NCBI RefSeq assembly: GCF_000208925.1
Contig: NW_001915102.1
Location: 1-23,737, forward strand
Length of the DNA stretch: 23,737 nt
Reading direction: 5' to 3'
Source of the DNA: Entamoeba histolytica HM-1:IMSS
Taxonomy: Eukaryota; Evosea; Mastigamoebida; Endamoebidae
Made by a program: the position numbers and the translations under genes. Each line of letters starts with the position of its first letter. Position 1 is the first letter of the stretch. Below the pieces are notes generated by a model. That model was not told the origin of the DNA. It made no database searches and was given only the letters and a program-made list of their open reading frames with translations. This document shows positions 16,427 through 23,737 of this stretch, one piece after another.

Positions 16427-19234
16427 TCATCGTTCTCTAATATCTTCTAATTCAACTTCATTTTGTTTTCTCCTTGACTTAATAAAGAAAAGAATAATTG
16501 TCCCAATCAAGAAACAACATAATAAAATAACTATTGGATTTATGAAATAATTTGATAATACTGATTGTTTAGTAGAATCTATCATAAGTTGTTTTTTTAT
16601 ATTTTCAAAATACTCTAAGAATTCATTGTTAGTTAATGTTTTATCATTTATTTTTTTCTCAATTTTATTAATTAAATCATTTAGTGTATTATCTTGAATA
16701 CCTTTTTTGTGTAATTTATCTTTGAGATTATTTGTGACATCTTTAGCTGTAATTAATAATTTGTCTTCTTCATGTTTCTCTGGATTTTTTTGTTGTTGTT
16801 GTTTTTGATTATCTTTTTCATTTAAATGTTTTTTCCATTCTTCTTTTATTTTTCTAATTCTTTCTTTTTCTTCTTCATTTGGTCTTTTTCTCTTATTATT
16901 ATCTTTTTCTTGTCTTTCTTCAATTTCATTATCATTGTCTTTTTCTTCGTTATTTTCAATGTTTTTTTGATTCAACTCTTCTTTATCCGATTTTAGTTCA
17001 TTATTTAACAATTTTTCTTTTTTTTTAGTTTCTTCTTCTTCATCTTCTTTTAAGTCTTGATCTATTGTTTCTTTATTTGGGTTTCCATGAAGGAGTTCTT
17101 CATATAAACGTTGTGCCTCTTTTATTTTGGTTTCAATTTCATCTAAAGGATATAATTTTTCATCGTCAAGTAAATCTAATTCTGAATAAATAAATTCCAT
17201 AAATGCTTTATCTTTTTTACATACTTTATTGTCACGATATGTCATCAGCAAAGTTTGATATTCTACCTTTTTCATAATTTGTTTTTGTACTATTTCATTG
17301 TTTGTTCTTCTTTTTCTTATTAATGAAATTAAGTCTTCTCTCTCTTTATTTACTCGTTTAATTCCACCACTAGCAACAATACTTTCAATAAAACCTTCAC
17401 TCAACGAAACTACTTTTATATGTATTTTACCTTCAACTTCATACATATCAAAACAATTATCAGAATCATATTCATTCTCACTAACTGGGTATGTACATAA
17501 TTCAATATATTTAGCACCTTTGGGGTCAATATCAATATTTTCTTCATTTCCATCTTCAAATTGATGATTTTTTTTGAATAATTCAATTTGTTGATCATCA
17601 ATTTTAATATATAATCCAAATGGTAGAATGTCTTCTATATAAGGTAAATTACTTGCAGATGTTATTGCACCATTAATAGGATGCATCATACCAAACAATT
17701 TCATTCCTTCTAACATTTGTTTGCTACCAATCTTCGAAGAATAAGGACCAAATATATCTTTCACTTTTTCTTTTAATATTGGAGTATAACTTAACCCACC
17801 TGTAAGATAAACAAGATCATCTTGGTCTTTACTTTTCATAGAAAGTAACATTTGAGTTAATTCATGCATTTCTTCTCTTAAAAGTAGATTAAATTCATTT
17901 TGTTCAAGAATAATTTTTTGGTTCATAAATTCAGTAATTAGTTGTTCGTTAGCAGATAATTTAATTCTCATTTCATCAATACCTTTCCATAATTCTGCAA
18001 GTTGGTGTGGTGCCATACTTTTAATTTTATTAACTACTTCTTCTGTATTAACAAATTTCTTTAGTACCATTAAAAATACATTGTGATTTAATTTACGAGT
18101 ATTAATATTAAAATCAACTTCATGTTGAAGAAGTTTAATTGTTTTCTTTCCTTTAATAATAAATTTAGTTGCACGACAATATGAAGCACCAAATTCAATG
18201 ACAATAATTGGTTTATTTGTTGGATTAATAATTTCATTATTTTCAGTGGAGTAGTATGCAAGTGCATGAATAACATGATTGGAAACAAAGAGTGTTGTTT
18301 CTTTCAACTTTTTAATTAATTTATTTTCAACTGGTTCAAAATTATTATTTGTGTCTTCTTTTAATTCATCCTCCTTTAAAGTATTAATATCATCTTCTAA
18401 TTGAAATTCTTCTTCTTGGGTATCTTCTAATTGAAATTCTTCTTCTTGGGTATCTGCTTTTGATTTTTTTAAACCTTTAACTCTTTTTTTATTCTTCTTT
18501 TTATTCGTCTTTACTGTATTTTTCTTTTTTGTTTCTTTTTTTCGTTGAATAAATTTATCATCATCTAATTGAGAAACTTCATTTTGTAATTCTTGAATTT
18601 CTCCATCAATATCTTTCACATCTTCTTTTGGTATATCATCACCAACAACAGCATCTTGTTGGTCATCTATTTCAGTTGTAAGTGCAGTCATACTATTATA
18701 TAATATGTCAAGTTGTTTATTGTTGAAAAAACTTGGAATGCTAAAGACAGATGGATAATCAGTTTTGATATTTCCTTCTTTAATATCTATGTGATCAATT
18801 AATTCATCAATATAAGCTGATATAAGAAATCCATATGATGCAGTAATTCCTCCAATTTTTATTTTTAATGGATCATCTTCCAACACACTTAACCCATCTC
18901 CATCTCTAAATATCCATTCAAATCTTTTTGATTTATGTTGTTCATTTAACTTTTGTGTAATAGAATTTATAAGCATTGGATATTTTATTGATACATATCC
19001 TTTATTTCCCATAACTCTTTCCCCATTTTCACCAAATTGAATATCACCTTGGTCATTTAATGCAATGACAGAAGGGATTTCTTGTTTACCTTGTTTTGAT
19101 TCAATAACACGAAAATTATTTCTTACCTCCCCATAAATACCCATTTTTGTCTTTTCACCTCCAATGTCAATAATCATATTTGTTTGTGCTAAACAAACAG
19201 AAATGAAGAATAGTATTATATTGAGCTGTACCAT
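16427..19234 (-). CDS. Membrane-anchored divergent Hsp70 (Hsp110/Grp170-like) protein
   Basis: 935 residues; ATG at 19232-19234 (the frame is open two codons further to a TTG). Residues 1-17 are a signal peptide (MVQLNIILFFISVCLAQ). An Hsp70-type ATPase domain follows: phosphate loop 1 IIDIGGEKTKMGIY, phosphate loop 2 IVIEFGASYCRATKF (about 344-358), and the adenosine motif LVYLTGGLSYTPILKEKV (about 474-491). About 115 charged residues (188-305) are inserted between the IPSFFNNKQ helix and the following lobe. A substrate-binding-like domain starts near 530. After about residue 720 the sequence is Lys/Glu/Asn-rich. A 21-residue transmembrane segment at about 898-918 is followed by a basic 17-residue tail. 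Grp170 proteins are ER-luminal exchange factors or holdases for BiP. Here the topology predicts a type I membrane form. The phosphate-loop residues are degenerate, so ATPase activity is doubtful. Confidence 0.8.
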   Translation of the reverse strand: MVQLNIILFFISVCLAQTNMIIDIGGEKTKMGIYGEVRNNFRVIESKQGKQEIPSVIALNDQGDIQFGENGERVMGNKGYVSIKYPMLINSITQKLNEQHKSKRFEWIFRDGDGLSVLEDDPLKIKIGGITASYGFLISAYIDELIDHIDIKEGNIKTDYPSVFSIPSFFNNKQLDILYNSMTALTTEIDDQQDAVVGDDIPKEDVKDIDGEIQELQNEVSQLDDDKFIQRKKETKKKNTVKTNKKKNKKRVKGLKKSKADTQEEEFQLEDTQEEEFQLEDDINTLKEDELKEDTNNNFEPVENKLIKKLKETTLFVSNHVIHALAYYSTENNEIINPTNKPIIVIEFGASYCRATKFIIKGKKTIKLLQHEVDFNINTRKLNHNVFLMVLKKFVNTEEVVNKIKSMAPHQLAELWKGIDEMRIKLSANEQLITEFMNQKIILEQNEFNLLLREEMHELTQMLLSMKSKDQDDLVYLTGGLSYTPILKEKVKDIFGPYSSKIGSKQMLEGMKLFGMMHPINGAITSASNLPYIEDILPFGLYIKIDDQQIELFKKNHQFEDGNEENIDIDPKGAKYIELCTYPVSENEYDSDNCFDMYEVEGKIHIKVVSLSEGFIESIVASGGIKRVNKEREDLISLIRKRRTNNEIVQKQIMKKVEYQTLLMTYRDNKVCKKDKAFMEFIYSELDLLDDEKLYPLDEIETKIKEAQRLYEELLHGNPNKETIDQDLKEDEEEETKKKEKLLNNELKSDKEELNQKNIENNEEKDNDNEIEERQEKDNNKRKRPNEEEKERIRKIKEEWKKHLNEKDNQKQQQQKNPEKHEEDKLLITAKDVTNNLKDKLHKKGIQDNTLNDLINKIEKKINDKTLTNNEFLEYFENIKKQLMIDSTKQSVLSNYFINPIVILLCCFLIGTIILFFIKSRRKQNEVELEDIRER
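18392..18451 (-). repeat. Perfect 30-bp tandem duplication in the Hsp70-like gene
   Basis: 18392-18421 and 18422-18451 are identical. They encode two copies of DTQEEEFQLE in the charged insertion of the ATPase domain. Perfect identity points to a recent in-frame slippage event. Confidence 0.85.
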
Positions 19235-19389
19235 ATCCAAAAACTTTAATTTCTTTTTTTTTTGTTTTTTTTTTCGTTGAATTTTTTAATTGCATCATTT
19301 TTTTAAAAAAGAACTTTTAACTATTTTTATTAGTTTTTTCATTATTTTTTTTTTAATTTTCTCGAACTACCAAACCAAAGAGTCAAATC
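19235..19389. promoter_or_regulatory. Divergent promoter region between Hsp70-like and Nup35-like genes
   Basis: The 155 bp must serve both genes. On the minus strand an exact AAAAATTCA initiator match lies at 19279-19287, about 45 nt before the Hsp70-like ATG. On the plus strand GAAC (19311-19314) follows TTTAAAAAA, about 75 nt before the Nup35-like start. Long T runs fill much of the rest. Confidence 0.5.
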
Positions 19390-19938
19390 AGTTTGTTCTT
19401 GTTTCTATCATTTTTTTGTTTTTATTACAACAACTCAAAACCAGTGCAATTTCCTCGTCAATCAGTTTTTTCTAATGGATTAAGACAAAGCCAACTCAGA
19501 AGAACTCGTTCATATGCTTCTTTAGAACCATTTTTACCTAATCGAAGAATACAAGAACCTCGAAATAATTTCAATTGCTCATATGAAAATTGTGTAATTA
19601 TTATATCTGCACGATTATATGAAATTAATCAAATTTATGCTACACTACTTCAATATGGTAATGTTGTGGCTATAACTAATTGGAATAATAAAGGTGTTCG
19701 AGTAGATTTCCAAAAAAAAGAAAGTGCTGATAACTTTGCTAAAAACCGATTCATCTCGTCAAATGGAAATAAGTACGTTATTTGCAAAGTATCACCTTCA
19801 TATGAACCAATAAATCCATCTTCAGATGACCAAGTCACTATTGAACAACGACAAAGTTTATTACAGTCAATATTTAAACCACTAATCAATTTCTTTTCTG
19901 ATATATTTTTTAAAATCTGGAATTGGCAAACTGAGTAA
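19390..19938 (+). CDS. Nup35/Nup53-like nucleoporin with intron-split start codon
   Basis: The coding sequence joins base 19390 to 19445-19938. No usable ATG exists upstream in this frame. Removing a 54-nt intron (GTTTGTT donor at 19391, CAG acceptor ending at 19444) joins A to TG and creates ATG, giving 164 residues (MQFPRQSVFSNGLRQSQL...). Residues about 60-125 resemble the atypical RRM (MPPN domain) of Nup35/Nup53: CVIIISARLYEINQIYATLL, YGNVV, GVRVDFQKKESADNFAK, KYVICKVSP. The C-terminus ends in an amphipathic helix rich in Phe and Trp (FKPLINFFSDIFFKIWNW), like the membrane-binding tail of Nup53. Nup35/53 anchors the nuclear pore scaffold to the nuclear membrane. The protein is shorter than yeast or human homologues (about 320-480 residues) and lacks FG repeats. 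Family assignment is moderate; an unrelated RRM protein is possible. Confidence 0.6.
   Translation, partial: SLFLFLSFFCFYYNNSKPVQFPRQSVFSNGLRQSQLRRTRSYASLEPFLPNRRIQEPRNNFNCSYENCVIIISARLYEINQIYATLLQYGNVVAITNWNNKGVRVDFQKKESADNFAKNRFISSNGNKYVICKVSPSYEPINPSSDDQVTIEQRQSLLQSIFKPLINFFSDIFFKIWNWQTE
19391..19444 (+). other. 54-nt intron splitting the ATG start codon
   Basis: The donor GTTTGTT is the canonical Entamoeba 5' splice sequence; the acceptor is CAG preceded by AAAAC. Exon 1 contributes only the A of ATG to the coding sequence, and the rest of exon 1 would be the 5' leader. Confidence 0.65.
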
Positions 19939-20082
19939 GTGGTTCATCTGAATTGGTTATTATATCATTAATTAAATCTTGATTGGATTGAATCTTTTTT
20001 GTCTTTAATTAATAACCAGTTTAATCTTTCTTTAAATTTAAAAAGAATGTTAATAAGTAAAAATCATGTATTATTAAACTAA

Positions 20083-20751
20083 TTATGCAAACTGAATTGG
20101 TGCATTTTTTCCAATATAACTCTTAGGATCTTCAGAAGAATGTCTACTAAAGAATTTCTTATTTAAATATCCACTAGACTCTTCATCCAATCCTGGACCA
20201 ACTTTAGATAACCATTGCATTCTTTTTTTATACCAATCTTTTCCTCCATTAAACACTCCATCAATTCCATTCATTTTTAATCCAACGTTGGAATATAAAT
20301 CACTATTTTCTTTCCTTTTCATCATGCCATAAAAACTTTTAATATTAAATGGTTTATCAGCAGCAGCCATAAATGTACGGAAATTTTGTAAGTCTTCTTT
20401 TTCAGTATCTGTTAATTCTTTTACATAACGTGAATATGGATCTTTCTTAATAAACTGAACAAATTTTCTTCTGTAATTATCTTGTTCTTTCATATTATTT
20501 ATTTTTAATTTACTCATTTCCATTTCTCCTTTATTTTTCATATTTCTTTGAAAATTATCAGCCATCTCTTGTGTTCTTTGTTGCAAATAACTTGTTATTT
20601 GGTCAGCATCTTGTTTTTCCATCATTTTCCTATATTGCATTGCTTCAGTTGTTGTTGGATGAATTCCAGTTGGTTGCACTGCTGTTTGTCTATATTGTTG
20701 GTTAGAGTCTTGAGAACTTACCAAAACTGTGAATAACATAAAAACAATCAT
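20083..20751 (-). CDS. Secreted protein of unknown function
   Basis: 222 residues starting at an ATG (20749-20751). The first 14 residues (MIVFMLFTVLVSSQ) look like a short signal peptide. The mature protein is polar and rich in Lys, Met, Gln and Asp. A helical, Met/Gln-rich part (about 35-90, KMMEKQDADQ, NMKNKGEMEMSKLKINNMKE) precedes a more globular C-terminal half with several Tyr/Trp and Gly positions (SFYGMMKRK, DGVFNGGKDWYKKRMQWLSK, DPKSYIGKNAPIQFA). There are no Cys in the mature region, no membrane segment, and no ER-retention tail. I do not recognise the family. GAAC is present on the minus strand at 20795-20798, about 45 nt upstream, supporting a real expressed gene. It is convergent with the Nup35-like gene, 144 bp away. 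Confidence 0.7.
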   Translation of the reverse strand: MIVFMLFTVLVSSQDSNQQYRQTAVQPTGIHPTTTEAMQYRKMMEKQDADQITSYLQQRTQEMADNFQRNMKNKGEMEMSKLKINNMKEQDNYRRKFVQFIKKDPYSRYVKELTDTEKEDLQNFRTFMAAADKPFNIKSFYGMMKRKENSDLYSNVGLKMNGIDGVFNGGKDWYKKRMQWLSKVGPGLDEESSGYLNKKFFSRHSSEDPKSYIGKNAPIQFA

Positions 20752-23737
20752 CTTTTTGTTTTAATAATATAGTTAATTAATAGTTTCATTTTAAGTTCTT
20801 TTATGATTTTTAATAATTTTTATTTTTACAAAAGATTGAAATTTGTGTTTTGTCGTTAAAAAAAGAAAAAGAATAAAAAAAAAACAAGAGATAATGAATA
20901 AAAAAAATGAAGGGTATTAAATAAGAAATGAGAATGAAGAAAATGAAATAAAATGTGGGTGATGATAATGGTGAATAGAAATAATGAAGGTAACCAAAGA
21001 AATAAAGAAGATATTATTGAATACTATGAAGTGAAGAAATGAGGAAGAGAAAGAGAGAAAGAGAAAAAAGAAGAAGTTATAAATAAAGAATAAGATAGAT
21101 AAAAGAAGTTAAATAAATATCAAGACAAGAAAAATAAAGAAGATACGTTTTACAGAAGAAATAAAATTGCGAAATGAAAGAATGTTATAAAAAGTAAAAA
21201 TGAAATGATTAGAATAATGAAGTAATATATAGAAGAAACAGTAAATGAGATAGGAGAAATAAATAATTCAAAAAGAAAAAGGAATATAAAAATAGATGTT
21301 ATAAGTTGTCAGAATAGAATAAAAGAAAAATACAAAATTAAATGATAAATATATAGATTCAAAATAATGTAAAGGTTATATAAATTACATTGGTTAAAAT
21401 TAAAATATATGTGGTTGTTAAAGTAAATAAATTGAAGAAATAATAATAATGAGAATCAAATGTATTAAAAGATTTAAGATACAAAGGAATAATTTTGTAT
21501 AAATTATGAATAATCACAATAAAAGAAATTTTAATGATTTATAAGTATGTAAAATTATAAAATAAAAACAATAAATATTAAACAACTAAAGAAGAAATTA
21601 ACATAATGTAATGAGTATCAAACAACAAATAAAATATAAATTGATATAGCATTATAAAGAAAATGAACATAGAATAACATTTAATAATATTGAATAAAGT
21701 ATAAATAATAATAAATTTCAAAGAGTATGATTGAATTAATGATTGATATAGTATAAATATAATATAATAATAATGAAGTAGAAAAAATATGTATTTAAAA
21801 AAAAATAAAGTTTAGAAAAAAATAAGAGATAATAAAATGTGATTGGGATATTCAAATGATGTTTTATAAATGATGAAAATAAATAATTAAGTAATGAATT
21901 AGTAAATAAAAGAAATTGAGCTGAAAATAAAATAAAGAATAGTAATGTTAATATGGAATATCTTTATATTACAACAAAAGATATTCATTCAAATAAGATA
22001 TAAATATTATGAAATTAATCCTACAAAATAAAGAAAATTAAAACAAGATTAATTAATAGTCATTATTTATAAAATAAATAGATTATTTTCATTTCATTTA
22101 TATTATATATTACTTAAACAAAAGAAGAATTAAATTATTTAAATGTTGGTTATTGAATGGAAATGAGATGGAAATTGATGATGAATATGGTAAATAAGAG
22201 ATTATGTCATCATTCAAAACTTTTCAACATTTGAGTAGTATAAATTATGGATAATACAAGTAAATGCTCCAAAGAACTTGTCTAAAATAAATACTTTGGT
22301 ATTACTGTCATTTGTATTGAATATCCTCCGTATTGATACTCAACTTTCTTCACTCTTATTTAGCATTTTCTTCCATTCTTCCTTTAAATCATCACATCAC
22401 CACATAATATCAAATCAATACAAAAAATAAGAAATAAACTCAGATATAATCAAACTTAAATATTAAAACACAAATAACAATCAATAATAAAATCTGAAAC
22501 AAAAATAAAAAATAAAGTAATATAAAAATAGAATAATTAACATACAAACAATGAAATTTGAATGATAATAATATTAAATGGTTTAATTGAATAAAAAATA
22601 AATAATAATCAAACTGAGAATAAATAATTTAAGAATTTGTTTATAGAATTAAAAGTATAAAAATAAATATAGAATGAATAATAAGAATATAAAGATATGG
22701 ACAGTAAAAATAAATAATGATAATTATTTATGTATTTAAGTCTTTTATTTTAAAAGTCATGATACTAAATTTGTTAGTTATTTCTTCTTTATGATTAGTA
22801 TTATCTATTTTTTTCTTGAAGTGTTTTCTTCTTATTTTATTGTTTATTTTTTCTTCATCATTATATATTTATTGTTTATAATTTTATTTTGTTTCTTATG
22901 TTTTTTCTTATTATTTTGTTTATTGTTTTTTACATCTTTTTGTTTTTATTTGATATTTTCTGATTATTTCATTATCTTAATGTTTATTTATTTCTTATTA
23001 TCTTTATACTTCTTTTCTTTGTTTCTTTTCTTTTTATTGAAATGTTTTGTTATTATATTTTTCATTTATACATTACTTACTCATAATGTATAGGTTCTTT
23101 TATTTATTATCTCAAATATTTATTACTTCATATGTTATATTTAACAACATCCAGTGTTATTCAATAATAATATAAACAAATTTGATGAATAGATTGTTAA
23201 TATTATACATTTAAATAGAGTAATCGTTTATTTTATTTTTCTCTTTTTTTATTCATTTCAATTTATTTATTTTCATTATTCTTAGATTAACAATCTATTT
23301 GATATAAATATTCTTATTATATAATATTTCATATATTTTTATTGTTAATGATTGTTCTAACAATTTTATGAATAATAATCTTTTATTTTCATATAGTAAT
23401 ATTCAAATATATCAATTCCATTAAATAATTAATAAAATCAATAAATTTAATATATTCAAACATTTAGATTTTTAAAAACCAAATAACTTTTATTTTTCTA
23501 TTTGTTATTATATTATTATTATATTATTATAATATTTTCTTTTATTTTCTCTTGATGTTTATTTTATCTAATATAAATATATAATAATAAAAGGAATAAC
23601 AGAAAAATAGAGTATTAAATTAAATTTATAATTTGAATAAATACAAATCAAATATAAATAGATAGAAATAATTACAATAACTATATTATTTGTTCTTGTT
23701 TCTTTTCATCATTTCTTCTTTTATATTCATTTTAAAA
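20752..23737. other. AT-rich region without supportable genes
   Basis: Composition changes in blocks. About 20860-21300 is strongly purine-rich on the plus strand with many stops in all frames, similar in base composition to the LINE coding strand and possibly a very old LINE relic. About 22140-22420 is less AT-biased. About 22740-23100 is T-rich and yields a 100-codon Phe/Leu-rich open frame that is not credible as a protein. About 23505-23540 is a TTA/ATT microsatellite. The final bases are again T/C-rich, like the start of the window. Confidence 0.5.
20795..20798 (-). promoter_or_regulatory. GAAC element before the unknown secreted-protein gene
   Basis: AAAAGAACTTA on the minus strand lies about 45 nt upstream of the ATG at 20751, the same context (AAAGAAC) as seen upstream of the TRIM-NHL gene. 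The TATA-like match nearby is weak. Confidence 0.4.

Noticed and set aside
19290..19475. 61-codon plus-strand open frame overlapping the Nup35-like gene start
   Set aside because: It starts with TTG, is T-rich, covers the divergent promoter and intron, and does not continue into the conserved frame.
22791..23093. 100-codon Phe/Leu/Ile-rich open frame resembling a membrane protein
   Set aside because: It comes from a T-rich tract with no promoter motif, no conserved pattern and amino-acid content fully explained by base composition.
1..23737. CRISPR arrays, rRNA or tRNA genes
   Set aside because: No regularly spaced repeats of CRISPR type and no tRNA box motifs or rRNA core sequences were seen. 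The repeat-rich tract at 10690-11620 is protein-coding.

Overview
The window looks like nuclear DNA of an amoebozoan parasite of the genus Entamoeba (E. histolytica-like; species not resolvable by eye). The grounds are: extremely A+T-rich DNA, short intergenic spaces, short introns with GTTTGA/GTTTGTT donors, GAAC and TATTTAAAG-type core-promoter motifs just upstream of several starts, and two copies of an EhLINE-type non-LTR retrotransposon with a C-terminal restriction-like endonuclease. Nothing suggests bacterial or viral DNA.

Layout: 1-1107 is AT-rich filler with T-rich repeats. 1108-2711 is a 5'-truncated, multiply broken LINE. 2712-3499 is AT-rich spacer. Then comes a gene island: a BET3/TRAPPC3 homologue (+, 3500-4075), ribosomal protein L7/uL30 (-, 4211-4903) and a two-exon LSM7 homologue (-, 5067-5433) that a simple ORF scan misses. 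5597-10374 is an apparently full-length LINE bounded by a perfect 20-bp direct repeat, with ORF1 nearly intact and ORF2 shattered. It is followed by a secreted, extremely acidic Asp/Glu-repeat protein (-, 10566-11768), a weakly structured 0.8-kb gap, a coiled-coil/TLDc protein (+, 12565-14175), a RING/B-box/filamin-like/NHL protein of TRIM-NHL type (-, 14264-16282), a membrane-anchored divergent Hsp70/Grp170-like protein (-, 16427-19234), a Nup35/Nup53-like nucleoporin whose start codon is interrupted by an intron (+, 19390-19938), and an unknown secreted protein (-, 20083-20751). 20752-23737 is AT-rich with no convincing gene.

The genes are not an operon. They are independent eukaryotic units serving translation (L7), RNA decay and splicing (LSM7), ER-Golgi traffic (BET3), the secretory pathway (Hsp70-like, the two secreted proteins), the nuclear pore (Nup35-like) and probably ubiquitin signalling (TRIM-NHL). 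The most noteworthy points are the split-ATG intron, the complete TRIM-NHL-like architecture in an amoeba, the transmembrane Hsp70-like protein with a charged insertion in its ATPase domain, the Asp/Glu repeat protein with regularly interspersed YELE motifs, and the dated LINE insertion directly upstream of LSM7. Several apparent start codons of the open frames are TTG. I moved those starts to the first in-frame ATG, as expected for a eukaryote.
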